Counted from the first letter of the stretch, positions 1 through 8,882 are shown. The stretch is 56,104 nt of DNA from Caballeronia zhejiangensis (GCF_000698575.1 NZ_JFHD01000041.1:1-56104); one strand, 5' to 3'. Numbers and translations: made by a program. Notes: a model not told the origin generated them from the letters alone.

Positions 1-1462
1 TGTTATTTGGCAGTTCAACCCGCTGTTCGTACTTGAATGGAATCGTTTCGATCTCGCCTTTCACTCGCTCGACTCCGCTGAGGTCTACAGTTCGCACTTC
101 GCTCCGGCCGAACTTTGCCTCGACCTCAGCTAAGCCCCCAATATGAGGGAATGGCATGATCTCAAAGAGTTTCCCATCGCAGAGAGCCTTATCCTGTTCG
201 TGCATCGGCAACGCGATCTGCAGATGGAGGTGGGAAAATTGAAGCACGAATATCAAATACGGAACTCTGCTCGCAGAATCTGTTCTGCGAAGCACGGCGT
301 ATGTAATTGACCCATTTAAGGTTTGTACTGGAACAAACTGTAGCCACACGGACAGGGGCTTGAACTTATAACTTTCAAACGTATGGCTTTTTTCGAGAAT
401 CCACTTTTTAAGATGCTCACATTCAGACGCGTAGTCCGCGGGCATCACGGCCAGCGCCATCTTGACAATGCATTTATAGGCCGCCATAGGAACGTACGCC
501 TGACGCTCTACCCTCAAATGGATGCGATTTTCACCAGACTCGATGAGGCCACTTTCGCCGATCGACGAAACATACAGCTTCAGATGAGTCACATCGTCCG
601 CTTGAACACGCATCTTTCCGTCACCTGACTTGGATGTCGGAATACCTTTGCGCCCTGCTACGCGAAAGACTGAGCGCCAAGGCTGCGTCCACTTCGCAAA
701 GTCGTCGTCAAGCATGTCTCCAAAATGGCGATTACACGCATCGCACTCCGCCAGGTCGACAAGCATCTTGTTCCCGATCTGTTCTGGAAATGCGTGAGAC
801 TTCCAACGGAACGTAGCATCCGGCGGCGAATTGCCACAATAGCGGCATCTCCCTGTGCCATCGTGCGGCACATATCGGCTCGAGTTTTCTCCTCCAAACG
901 TATCGGACGCGACGACTTTATAAAACTGTCTGTACCAAGATAGCTTTTGCTGCAACACCGATGTACGAGCAAAACCTAATTCTCGCGACTGCTCTTCCTC
1001 CTTCCAACTTATCCGGTTCGAGTCCGGCGCCAAGCGCATATAAGCTTTAAGATCGCGTTCTCCAAGGGGCACGAAAATCAACGCGCCAGCTGTATCTAGT
1101 ACTTGAGACGCCTCAAGCTCGAGCACACTCGTACCGAGCGCGACGATGGTCTCATGCTCGTATGTGACAAGTTTCGTCGTGTCGATCAAGTTGAACTGGA
1201 CACCATCCGCGGCGCAGTGCCCTTCTCCAAGCAAATGGTCAACCAAGTCGACTGACATCGCGCTTTCGAGAACATCGCGCGCCGGCAGGTCATTGCCCAT
1301 CCACAGCACAATGATAGGTTTTTCTTTCTTTCGAACCAACCACACCGCCGTCTGAAGCGCGCACGCTAAGGCAATCCCGTTAGATTTATACGGCGGTGTG
1401 TGGGCCCTAATGATTTTGCAGCCCGCGTGTTGCTTCAAATTAGCATCATTAGAAAACGTCAC
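1..1462 (-). CDS. HNH endonuclease-domain protein (3' end cut by window edge)
   Basis: The minus strand is open without a stop from a GTG at 1462 to the window edge, giving about 487 codons. Around residues 206-246 there is a clear HNH zinc/nuclease core: CRYC, then KSHAFPE with His223, then ECDACN followed by RH. The roughly 200 residues before it and 240 after it match no family I recognise. The GTG overlaps the stop of the preceding small ORF as GTGA, which suggests translational coupling. With the HEPN gene upstream and the divergent nuclease-STAND gene it looks like part of a defence locus. A nuclease role is known for HNH domains; the target is unknown. The C-terminus lies outside the window. 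Confidence 0.8.
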   Translation of the reverse strand, partial: MTFSNDANLKQHAGCKIIRAHTPPYKSNGIALACALQTAVWLVRKKEKPIIVLWMGNDLPARDVLESAMSVDLVDHLLGEGHCAADGVQFNLIDTTKLVTYEHETIVALGTSVLELEASQVLDTAGALIFVPLGERDLKAYMRLAPDSNRISWKEEEQSRELGFARTSVLQQKLSWYRQFYKVVASDTFGGENSSRYVPHDGTGRCRYCGNSPPDATFRWKSHAFPEQIGNKMLVDLAECDACNRHFGDMLDDDFAKWTQPWRSVFRVAGRKGIPTSKSGDGKMRVQADDVTHLKLYVSSIGESGLIESGENRIHLRVERQAYVPMAAYKCIVKMALAVMPADYASECEHLKKWILEKSHTFESYKFKPLSVWLQFVPVQTLNGSITYAVLRRTDSASRVPYLIFVLQFSHLHLQIALPMHEQDKALCDGKLFEIMPFPHIGGLAEVEAKFGRSEVRTVDLSGVERVKGEIETIPFKYEQRVELPNN

Positions 1463-1677
1463 CGAATTGACTCCTCGTCAGAGCGGTCGAGCCAGTCATG
1501 TTCCATAATAACGGCTTGCAAGTCGCCTGTGTCCAAACGACGGCATCTGCAAATAAGCAGGCGTCTGTATTTTTGTGACAGTCCCATGTTAAAACTCACC
1601 CGATGTTGACTGACAAGAGAGCAAAGTTGCGCGATGAACTTCTGTCGTCGGCGAACATCTTGCGATATGTCGTGCAT
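1459..1677 (-). CDS. small hypothetical protein between HEPN and HNH genes
   Basis: This is a 72-codon ORF with an alternative ATG at 1587 that would leave 42 codons. It lies 33 bp after the HEPN stop and its TGA overlaps the GTG of the HNH gene. It is rich in Arg and ends with an acidic stretch (MEHDWLDRSDEESIR). I recognise no family, and neither start has a good ribosome binding site. Its main support is the coupling to the HNH gene; it may be a leader for that gene or a remnant. Confidence 0.35.
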   Translation of the reverse strand: MHDISQDVRRRQKFIAQLCSLVSQHRVSFNMGLSQKYRRLLICRCRRLDTGDLQAVIMEHDWLDRSDEESIR

Positions 1678-1710
1678 CCATCAATGGATATTTCAAGGCG
1701 ATGGTGCATT

Positions 1711-2109
1711 TCAGACGTCAATCATGGCTTCGAAAATCCGCTGGCCGAGAAGCAAAGACCCGTAATGGGCTTCAACGGCTTCTTCGAGAGAAACCGACGT
1801 TTCACCGTAGCGTACGTCTGCAGGTGTTTGCAAACACCTGATAGCGAGTTCTTCAAGCGGCCGCATACCGCCAGTTTCTGCAAGCCCCGCTAGCGTCCGA
1901 ATGTTGTGGTTGCGCGGAAAGTCGATCAGCTTCATCTTTAAAAAAGATTTGAGTATTTTTTCCGCTGCCTGTGCGGACGACCATTTCGACTGTCCATAGT
2001 GCGGGGGGACCGAAAAAACGTGTTTGACCGCTGCGTGAATGTCCGAAAGGGTGACGCCGGACTGCTTTTCGATGATAATACACGGTAAACTGTGTGTGAG
2101 AAGTGGCAC
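1711..2109 (-). CDS. HEPN domain protein
   Basis: A 132-residue, mostly helical protein starting at GTG 2109. Residues 44-75 fit the core of HEPN (PF05168-type) proteins: a helix with AAEKILKSFL, then PRNHNIRTLAGL, which resembles the usual PP.THDL..L turn. The catalytic Rx4-6H of RNase HEPNs is not visible, so this may be a binding or partner HEPN rather than an active RNase. HEPN proteins are common in toxin-antitoxin, abortive infection and other defence systems. The gene is the first of a minus-strand set with the HNH gene and starts 18 bp from the divergent STAND ATG, so its 5' end overlaps that gene's likely promoter. Confidence 0.7.
   Translation of the reverse strand: MPLLTHSLPCIIIEKQSGVTLSDIHAAVKHVFSVPPHYGQSKWSSAQAAEKILKSFLKMKLIDFPRNHNIRTLAGLAETGGMRPLEELAIRCLQTPADVRYGETSVSLEEAVEAHYGSLLLGQRIFEAMIDV
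2051..2095 (+). promoter_or_regulatory. putative promoter and palindromic operator for the XRE-Mrr-STAND gene
   Basis: GTGACG at 2051-2056 and GATAAT at 2074-2079 are separated by 17 bp and resemble a sigma-70 promoter. The next 16 bases (2080-2095, ACACGGTAAACTGTGT) form a near-perfect inverted repeat placed at the expected transcription start. An XRE domain in the encoded protein could bind it and repress the gene; that is inference. The whole element lies inside the 5' end of the divergent HEPN gene. Confidence 0.4.
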
Positions 2110-2127
2110 TCGGGAATTTTTATTCAG

Positions 2128-5100
2128 ATGAATTCATTACATTTTGCCTACGCCAACTTTGGGGAATTACTCGGACGCTTGCGGCTCGGCGCTGGCTTCA
2201 TCAAGCAGCAAGAGCTAGCCACAGCATTAGGAAGGACCCAACAATCGGTCAGCCGTTGGGAGAGCGGTGCTGCTCGCCCACGCGTGAGCGACATCCGCGC
2301 GCTTGAAAAGCTGCTCGGGGCGAAAGATGGTGAGCTCATGATCGCTGCGGGATACCAAACTGCGCCGCAAGAGGTCTCCTTCGAGACCTCGACATCGCTT
2401 GACCGGCCTCTTCCACTCCCTGCTCTAACGCCTGAGACTTTTGAGAGTTTCTGCGCCTCTCTGCTCGATGGTCTGTACAGAACTCGCGATGGCAAGGTGT
2501 GTCGATACGGCGGTACCGGTCACAAGCAGCACGGAATTGATCTTGTCGCCACCGGCCCCTTTGGAATACATACATTCCAATGCAAGCGAGTTAGTGAATT
2601 CGGTGCCCAAAAGGTGCACGCGGCTGTTGCCCAGCAAACGTTCGTTTCTGATCACAAAGTTTTGCTTCTCTCCAGCGTTGCTAGCCCAAAGGCACGAGAT
2701 GCAATCGCTCTCCATTCCGAATGGGAGTTGTGGGATCGAGAGGACATAACGCGAAAATTTCACCAGTTGTCCGCATTTGATCGTTTGGACCTAGTTGACC
2801 GCTATTTCAACGGACAACGCCTCGACCTGCTTGGAGAGCGAGAAGCCGGCCCAATACAGACGGCGGAAGCCTTCTTCAAGCCGTTCTTAGTCCCTGGCCG
2901 ATTTTTTAATCATTCGTGGGAGCTCATTGGACACGGCTCTGAGGTTGAAGAAGTTTTTGATTCCTTGCGCGACGATTCAATCCTAGTGACTGGACTTGTC
3001 GGTGCCGCCGGATCTGGAAAAAGCCGAATTCTGTACGAGATAACGCAGAGACTCGCTGACGAAACCTCCTTCCTGATTGGATGTATTTCTCCGACAGAGG
3101 AGATAAAAGCTCACCACTTGGAAAACCTGCGTGATTCCAATGGTGGAAAAACCATTCTTATCATTGACGATGCACACGAGCGCGAGGATTTGGGAACACT
3201 TTTGCGTCATGCTTCGGTGCCCGAGAACAATACTCATTTGCTCCTAGCGTTACGCCCCTATGGAAGAGAAGCGCTTCGACTCCAGGCTGCGGATGTGAGC
3301 TTGTCAGGTCCACTTGTCCGCTTTGTGGATGTCCAGCAGCAGACCCGCGAACAGGCACGTGCCCTCGCAGAATCTATCCTCGCGGCGTGCGGTGCACCTC
3401 CAACTTCGGCGTCTGACATAGCTGGTGCAACTTACACCACTCCACTTGCGACCGTACTGGCGGCACAATTGGTCGCTCGCGACAAAATTTCTCTACAGCT
3501 ACTTGGGAACGCGGAAGATTTTCGGACCCACGTGCTTTCTCGGCTTCAAGACGTAGTTGCCCTCACTCTAGTAGGAGGTCAGGACGTTCAAAGACTTCGC
3601 GCTGTGCTTCGAATCATCGCGTTGCTTCAGCCCATTATCCCTGACGACCCCAGTTTCCTTAACATCCTCGCACAGGTCGAGGGTGTTGGACAGGCAGATG
3701 CTACCCGGTTAATTCGTCTTCTCAGCGAGGCAGGCGTTCTTTTTAAGCGCGGCGCTCGACATCGCCTTGCTCCTGACCTCTTGGCAGACGAAGTCATACG
3801 CGAGCACTACCTAGGAGCCAACGGCGAAGCGAATCAGGACGTCTCGAAAGTCTTCGACCTCTCCTGCGCGCATCTCTTAAAGAACTTGTTCATCAATCTC
3901 GGCAGATTGGACTGGCGCTTACGCGAAGGCAGAACTGACGACAGCTTATTGCTCAACAGTCTCAAGACAAAACTGCAATGGGGCACGAAGTATGACAACC
4001 CGCACGCGGAAGCTGTCGAGGCAGTAGCTTATTACCAACCTCGCTTGGCTCTAGACTTTGCAAAAAGGCTCATCGATGAAGGCCACGGAAACACCGCTGT
4101 CGTATGCAATATGATTCGGAATGCCTCGTACACCTACAACCACTTGAGCGAAGCATGCCACCTTCTTTGGATCGCGGGACGAAACGATTCTCGGCCTATA
4201 AACCAAGACACGAGTCACGGGATACGCGTGCTGAAAGAGTTGGCGACAGTGCAGTTGAACAAACCCCTCGAGTATGTCCAACAAGTCGTCAGATTCGCGT
4301 TGTCGCTTTTGGAGCGACCTATGTCTCTCAATTTTGAGCACGCACCATTCTCTGTTTTGGAAGGGGCGCTAGGCACTGAAATCGAAACGACCAACTATGC
4401 AAAGGCGACCTTCACATTTACGCGCTACCAGCTTCCGCTGAGTCAAGTTCAAGCTATCCGCGACGAGATAACTGACGCACTGCTCAGTTGCTTGCAAGAA
4501 AGGTCGTCCCGCAAAGCTTTTTTGGCAGCACAAACCTTGGCGCAGGCATTGCGCGGTCCGATGCACGGCGATACGTCTGATCAGGCTTGGCAAAAGGCTC
4601 ACTATAAGCTGCTGCACGAGCTTTATCTCACTCTACAAGAATTCTATCTAGACCCGGTCGTCCTCGTGCAGGTCGCAAAATCCGTAGCCTGGCACGCTTT
4701 TCATGGTTGGAAAGACACGTCATCGGAAGCAAATGCAATTTTGGCGCTGCTGAACCGGGATTTGAGAACACGCTTGACCAGAGCCCTCGTTGACGGTTGG
4801 GGAACGGACACATGGAAGCTCCATAGTTCACTCGAGCGTGAGGAGCATCACTGTGACAAGCGATTGTTGGCTGAAGAGTTAAGGGCGACCTTCTCCAACT
4901 CCCATGACCTCCTCAACGAATTGGATGAATGCCTCTTGGATATTTCGAAGGTGACTCGCGGTGCACATGGAGCGCCATTTCTGTTCATAAACCAGCTCAT
5001 GGATTCCCAACCCGAGCTTGCCGGCGAGCTGGTGTTAAGAAGCCTCGAGCGTCGAGCTGGCCACCTGAGTCCATACGTAGGCCATGCATTGTCGGTAATC

Positions 5101-6165
5101 CTGTCCAACGGTGATACAAGTCTCATAAACGATTACATCGCGAGCGGAGAAAATTCATCGGAAGCTCTAGCCAAAGTTGCAGAAGCCTATGGGACATTTT
5201 CGACAACTCGACCTTACACGCTTTTTGAAATTAACCTGTTTAAGCGGATCTTCTCAACGACAGACCCGCAGGTATTGTTTTGTGCCTCAAGGCTGCTACG
5301 CCAGCTAGCCGGGCGTTCACCAGCATTAGCGCTTGAGCTCGTCTGCCTAGTAGATTTCCTTGTGGATGCCAGAGCTGTACACGACATGTTCATGTGGATG
5401 GCAGACGACAAGCTCATTCCCGCTGGGGAGGTCAATATCAGGCGGCCCGAGCTCTTGAGGAAACTGGTCGCATTAGACGATCTGGACGATCATTGGATTC
5501 GAGAGTTCCTGCTTTCATCGATGAAGCAGTCGCCCTCAAGTGTCGTTGAAATGGTTAAGGCGAGAATTGTCGAGGCTCTGCGCAGAAACGACTGGACTTA
5601 TACTCCACTTCAAAAGGACTTCAACGGCAAAGGCTTGGAATTATCGGAGATTGAAACAGGTCCTTATTTGCTCCGAGACCTTTTAGACTGGGCGCAAAGC
5701 AATGCGTTTGAAGGGCGAAGCCTCCAACTCGTCGGTGAAGCAATCTCCGGACTCTGCGGTGACTTTAGTGAGCCTGTATTGGAAACCCTTCTTGCATGGA
5801 CGTCGGGTGGAACGTCAAGCCACGGGACGCTTGCAGCATTCATCTTGGCCGAAAGCCAGCCCACAATCATCTATGAGTTTCCGACGCTGATACGGAGATT
5901 TCTCGATGCGGCCGAGCTGATCAGTGAACCCGTCATGAACAACGTCCGAACCTCAATATCGATGGCTGCACTCTCTGGAGGACGAATGGGAACCCCTGGC
6001 GAGCCGTTTCCCGAGGATATTCGCCTAGAGAAGCATTGCATCAATATGTTAGCCACGTTAAGTCGCGTGGAGCCTACGTTCGAGTTATACGACGGGCTGC
6101 TCAAATACGCTCGCCACTCCATTGCTCATCAACGAAGGGCCGATGATCTCGATGAGGACGACTAG
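2128..6165 (+). CDS. XRE HTH - Mrr-like nuclease - STAND NTPase, 1345 aa (defence candidate)
   Basis: Domains in order: a Cro/C1-type HTH at about 11-64 (QQELATALGRTQQSVSRWE); an Mrr/restriction-endonuclease fold at about 90-210 with the PD-(D/E)xK variant D138 and Q151-C-K153, where Gln replaces the acidic residue as in Mrr; a STAND-like P-loop NTPase with Walker A GAAGSGKS at 292-299 and Walker B TILIIDDAH at 342-350, followed by LLLALRP; then about 800 residues of helical, repeat-like sequence. Nuclease-STAND-repeat order is that of Avs antiviral sensors, in which the repeats bind a phage protein and trigger the nuclease. The fused DNA-binding domain is unusual. ATG 2128 gives the full HTH; GTG 2092 would add 12 residues. 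It diverges from the HEPN/HNH genes. The role in defence is inferred. Confidence 0.85.
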   Translation: MNSLHFAYANFGELLGRLRLGAGFIKQQELATALGRTQQSVSRWESGAARPRVSDIRALEKLLGAKDGELMIAAGYQTAPQEVSFETSTSLDRPLPLPALTPETFESFCASLLDGLYRTRDGKVCRYGGTGHKQHGIDLVATGPFGIHTFQCKRVSEFGAQKVHAAVAQQTFVSDHKVLLLSSVASPKARDAIALHSEWELWDREDITRKFHQLSAFDRLDLVDRYFNGQRLDLLGEREAGPIQTAEAFFKPFLVPGRFFNHSWELIGHGSEVEEVFDSLRDDSILVTGLVGAAGSGKSRILYEITQRLADETSFLIGCISPTEEIKAHHLENLRDSNGGKTILIIDDAHEREDLGTLLRHASVPENNTHLLLALRPYGREALRLQAADVSLSGPLVRFVDVQQQTREQARALAESILAACGAPPTSASDIAGATYTTPLATVLAAQLVARDKISLQLLGNAEDFRTHVLSRLQDVVALTLVGGQDVQRLRAVLRIIALLQPIIPDDPSFLNILAQVEGVGQADATRLIRLLSEAGVLFKRGARHRLAPDLLADEVIREHYLGANGEANQDVSKVFDLSCAHLLKNLFINLGRLDWRLREGRTDDSLLLNSLKTKLQWGTKYDNPHAEAVEAVAYYQPRLALDFAKRLIDEGHGNTAVVCNMIRNASYTYNHLSEACHLLWIAGRNDSRPINQDTSHGIRVLKELATVQLNKPLEYVQQVVRFALSLLERPMSLNFEHAPFSVLEGALGTEIETTNYAKATFTFTRYQLPLSQVQAIRDEITDALLSCLQERSSRKAFLAAQTLAQALRGPMHGDTSDQAWQKAHYKLLHELYLTLQEFYLDPVVLVQVAKSVAWHAFHGWKDTSSEANAILALLNRDLRTRLTRALVDGWGTDTWKLHSSLEREEHHCDKRLLAEELRATFSNSHDLLNELDECLLDISKVTRGAHGAPFLFINQLMDSQPELAGELVLRSLERRAGHLSPYVGHALSVILSNGDTSLINDYIASGENSSEALAKVAEAYGTFSTTRPYTLFEINLFKRIFSTTDPQVLFCASRLLRQLAGRSPALALELVCLVDFLVDARAVHDMFMWMADDKLIPAGEVNIRRPELLRKLVALDDLDDHWIREFLLSSMKQSPSSVVEMVKARIVEALRRNDWTYTPLQKDFNGKGLELSEIETGPYLLRDLLDWAQSNAFEGRSLQLVGEAISGLCGDFSEPVLETLLAWTSGGTSSHGTLAAFILAESQPTIIYEFPTLIRRFLDAAELISEPVMNNVRTSISMAALSGGRMGTPGEPFPEDIRLEKHCINMLATLSRVEPTFELYDGLLKYARHSIAHQRRADDLDEDD

Positions 6166-6451
6166 AACGCAGATGTTGCTCTGTAAATCGGCGCCTACTC
6201 TCTTCCATCGATTTGGCGAAAAGCTCAGGGGCTTCCTGTGTTCCTCGTTATCCTTTCATTTTCATGAACTCGCATCAAATCCAAAGCGATTAACTCCCAC
6301 GCTTTAGACCGCCAAGTCTCGCAGCTTTGATCGAAAAGTTTTTGTCCGCTTTTGTAACCATCTCGCGCTCGTCGACGAACTAGAGCGTATGGCCCGGCAA
6401 ATTCAGACAACGGTCATGAGCAACAATTCCAACTGCGAGAGGTAACGAGGA

Positions 6452-7627
6452 ATGAAGCAACATATTCTGCTGGCAGCAACTATGACCGCCATGCTTGCTG
6501 CGTGCGGCGGCGGCTCCGACGACAATCCGGCACCCGTGCACCAACTGTTTGCACAAACTAACGACTCATCGAACACGGTTGTGCGCTTCGTGCGCAACGC
6601 AGATGGCACGCTTACGCCGAAGGGAACGGTCGCGACAGGAGGCAGAGGGACAAACGGCGTCAACTACTTCATGGGCAACATCGTGGCGCCGGACGCTTTG
6701 ACCAGTAACAACAGTCTCATCGTCTCGCCCGATGGCACACGCCTCTTTGTCGCCAACGCGGGCGACAATACCGTAAGCACGTTCTCAATCACCAGTTCAG
6801 GCGACTTGTCGCTGCTGGCGGTCTCACCGACCGGAGGCGTACGTCCAACATCACTGGCGTTTTCGAACGGCGTGCTCTATGTGACCCATCAACAGGGTGC
6901 TCAGGAGCTTGGCGCCTATCGCGTCGGGTCCGATGGGAAACTCACATCACTCGCCCAGTACACCGTCGCTGCGCAAGATGCCCTTCCAACCCAAGTCGCC
7001 GTCAGCCCCGACGGGAAGTTTGTTGTCGTCAATGGGTTCCTGAAGACCGTCACTCCTGTCACGCCTTTGAACATGCTTCTCGCCTATCCGATCAACAGTG
7101 ATGGAACGCTGGGACAGCCCGTAAGTAGTAAGTCAGCAGGGGTCGGGCCGTTCGGTGGCCGATTCGGTTCCGGCGCGCTGGCAGCCGCCTACATCGTCAC
7201 AGAGGCAGCCGGAGGCACGGCCAGTTCATATTCGCTTTCCTCAACGGGAAGCTTTTCGACGCTAAGTGGACCTATCGCTGTCACCGGCCAACAAGCGCCG
7301 TGCTGGATTGCTCTGACGCCGGACAACAAGTTTGCCTACGTTGGCAACGGTAGTGGCGCGGTGTCGCTTTTCTCTCTCGACACTACCGGTAAGCTGACAC
7401 TCGTCAACACAGCGGTTGCGACAGAAACGGCAGTTGCAGGTCAAGCTTCCGCATTCGCTAACGACTCTTGGATTAGTCCGGACGGCAAATACCTATATCA
7501 GGACTATGCCGGCGACGACAAAATCGTGTCATACACGATCGGACCCAACGGCACACTGACGAAGCTCGGTGAGCAACCTGCCAACACAGTGTCGAAGATC
7601 AGCCTCCAAGGTCTTACCGGTACTTGA
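6452..7627 (+). CDS. lactonase-type beta-propeller lipoprotein
   Basis: A 391-residue protein with a lipoprotein signal ending LAAC (Cys18), so it is probably anchored in the envelope. The rest shows repeated blades with SPDGxxLFVANxGDN and TPDNKFAYVGN motifs, typical of the seven-bladed propeller of YVTN / 6-phosphogluconolactonase-like (Pgl, lactonase_7) proteins. A good GAGG-AACGAGG-like purine run precedes the ATG. Family members range from true lactonases to binding propellers, and the export signal argues against the cytoplasmic pentose-phosphate role. It is a single-gene unit converging on ribH2. Confidence 0.8.
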   Translation: MKQHILLAATMTAMLAACGGGSDDNPAPVHQLFAQTNDSSNTVVRFVRNADGTLTPKGTVATGGRGTNGVNYFMGNIVAPDALTSNNSLIVSPDGTRLFVANAGDNTVSTFSITSSGDLSLLAVSPTGGVRPTSLAFSNGVLYVTHQQGAQELGAYRVGSDGKLTSLAQYTVAAQDALPTQVAVSPDGKFVVVNGFLKTVTPVTPLNMLLAYPINSDGTLGQPVSSKSAGVGPFGGRFGSGALAAAYIVTEAAGGTASSYSLSSTGSFSTLSGPIAVTGQQAPCWIALTPDNKFAYVGNGSGAVSLFSLDTTGKLTLVNTAVATETAVAGQASAFANDSWISPDGKYLYQDYAGDDKIVSYTIGPNGTLTKLGEQPANTVSKISLQGLTGT

Positions 7628-7701
7628 TTTCGCCGTGCTTTAGACGAGACCCGCGCCAACCGCGAAATTATTTCGCGAGATGTGCGAGCCTCGCCCTTGG
7701 G

Positions 7702-7727
7702 AAAGTGGCCCAACGCCGGGCCACTTT
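7702..7727. terminator. bidirectional terminator between propeller gene and ribH2
   Basis: A perfect 10-bp inverted repeat (AAAGTGGCCC / GGGCCACTTT) with a 6-base loop. The A and T ends make it usable on both strands. It sits between two convergent genes. Confidence 0.75.
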
Positions 7728-7755
7728 AAATCGCGTGTTCTTCAACTGACCGACG

Positions 7756-8253
7756 TCAAACTGGCAAGGCGCTCAGTTTGACCACCGTGTCTGCGCACGC
7801 ATGCGCGGCCTCGGCGCCCTTGACCACAAAATGTTCTGCAAAAAAGCTGATATGTTCTACGCCGCCGTGGAAATGATGGGGCGTCAGAACCGCAGAGAAC
7901 ACCGGCGTGCCCGTTTCGAGTTGCACTTGCATCAGCCCGTTAATAACCGCCGTCGCAACGAAATCATGCCGATAGATACCACCGTCGACAACAAGCCCTG
8001 CCGCGACGATGCCCGCGTAACGCCCGCTTTGCGCCAACCGCTTGGCGTGGAGCGGGATTTCAAATGCGCCCGGCACCTCAAAGAGTTCAATGTCTTCCAG
8101 ATTAAAGCCCTTCTTGACCAACGACTCGACAAATGAGGCCTTGCATTGATCGACGATGTCTCGATGCCAGCAGGCCTGGACAAATGCGATACGGGGACGC
8201 TGAGAACCAGCAGAAGAGACTACGTCTGCTTCGATAGGGTTGGAGCTATTCAT
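7756..8253 (-). CDS. ribH2: 6,7-dimethyl-8-ribityllumazine synthase, type II
   Basis: This 165-residue enzyme condenses 5-amino-6-ribitylaminouracil with 3,4-dihydroxy-2-butanone 4-phosphate, the penultimate step of riboflavin synthesis. The N-terminal FVQACWHRDIV and the central AGLVVDGGIYRHDFVA and LTPHHFHGG segments match the type II (decameric, Brucella/Mesorhizobium RibH2) class rather than the icosahedral type I enzyme. It is encoded alone, away from other rib genes, and preceded by an FMN riboswitch, so it is probably shut off when FMN is high. Confidence 0.93.
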   Translation of the reverse strand: MNSSNPIEADVVSSAGSQRPRIAFVQACWHRDIVDQCKASFVESLVKKGFNLEDIELFEVPGAFEIPLHAKRLAQSGRYAGIVAAGLVVDGGIYRHDFVATAVINGLMQVQLETGTPVFSAVLTPHHFHGGVEHISFFAEHFVVKGAEAAHACADTVVKLSALPV

Positions 8254-8304
8254 GAGCCTATGCCTGTTAGTGTGAACAGGGCGAAGGACAGCGAATGAAA
8301 ACTA

Positions 8305-8338
8305 GGCGCGAACATGCGCACAAATGCGCGAGCACGCC
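8305..8338 (-). promoter_or_regulatory. hairpin between FMN riboswitch and ribH2 (expression platform)
   Basis: Reading the minus strand, a 6-bp outer stem (GGCGTG / CGCGCC), a small internal loop and a 5-bp inner stem (GCGCA / TGCGC) form a hairpin about 20 nt after the aptamer and followed by TAGTTTTC. It could be the terminator controlled by the riboswitch. The weak U-run means translational control remains possible. Confidence 0.45.
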
Positions 8339-8356
8339 TAATCTAACTAGCTATCC

Positions 8357-8516
8357 TGTTCTCTTTCATCCGGACTATACCGTCGGCCCCGGAATCTAAC
8401 CGAGTCTGCTGACCCTATCGAACAAGCGATCATTCGATAAGCGCTCGCGGGCTACATCCCTTGGCAATTGCTGGATGATTACCGCCGGTGGGGAATCTCA
8501 CCCCGCCCCGAGAACA
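8357..8516 (-). ncRNA. FMN riboswitch (RFN element) upstream of ribH2
   Basis: The minus strand carries the conserved RFN landmarks in order: GGGGCGGGGTGAGATTCCCC, ACCGGCGGT, AGCCCGCGAGCGC, GGTCAGCAGA, GATTCCGGGGCCGACGGT and GTCCGGATGAAAGAGAA. The closing P1 helix is perfect (TGTTCTC at the 5' end, GAGAACA at the 3' end). FMN binding is the known ligand function; it controls the riboflavin gene about 100 nt downstream. Confidence 0.96.
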
Positions 8517-8882
8517 TGTTCTTCGTGACATGAAGAAAGAGGTGTACGGTACCACGAATCTACAATAAAAAACGCGCCCCAATTCTTACGCCTGGTGAGT
8601 GAAAGAGAGAGAATGACGCATTCGTTCCACGCTCACCGTTCTCACTCGTGCGACAAAGCATGATTTGCATAAGCAATGAGAAAACGATTGCCAGACCGAC
8701 TGCGATAACTGCGTGTCACGTCTCGGCCCAACAGCAGGAAGGCTTGGGGCGGAATGGCGCAAAGAGCGCAACTTATCTTCCAAACCAATTAATGGCACCG
8801 CTTCGCTCGAGGAGACGGCACGTGGACGACACCTCGCGACTTCCTGTTCGCATATTCAGAACGATGCGTTCGTGTTTTCTGA
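8517..8882. other. intergenic stretch upstream of the FMN riboswitch
   Basis: This 366-bp stretch must hold the ribH2 promoter near its left side and the 3' end of the pagL-like transcript near its right side. I see no convincing gene. A short G/C-rich run followed by TTTTTT on the minus strand (about 8568-8585) might end the pagL-like transcript, but its stem is weak. Confidence 0.4.

Noticed and set aside
383..972. Several short forward and reverse frames of 60-104 codons
   Set aside because: They are shadows of the long minus-strand HNH reading frame, which has clear domain content.
1680..1708. A second small frame starting ATGCACCATCGCC just after the HEPN stop
   Set aside because: It encodes only about 38 codons with no family resemblance and conflicts with the coupled ORF.
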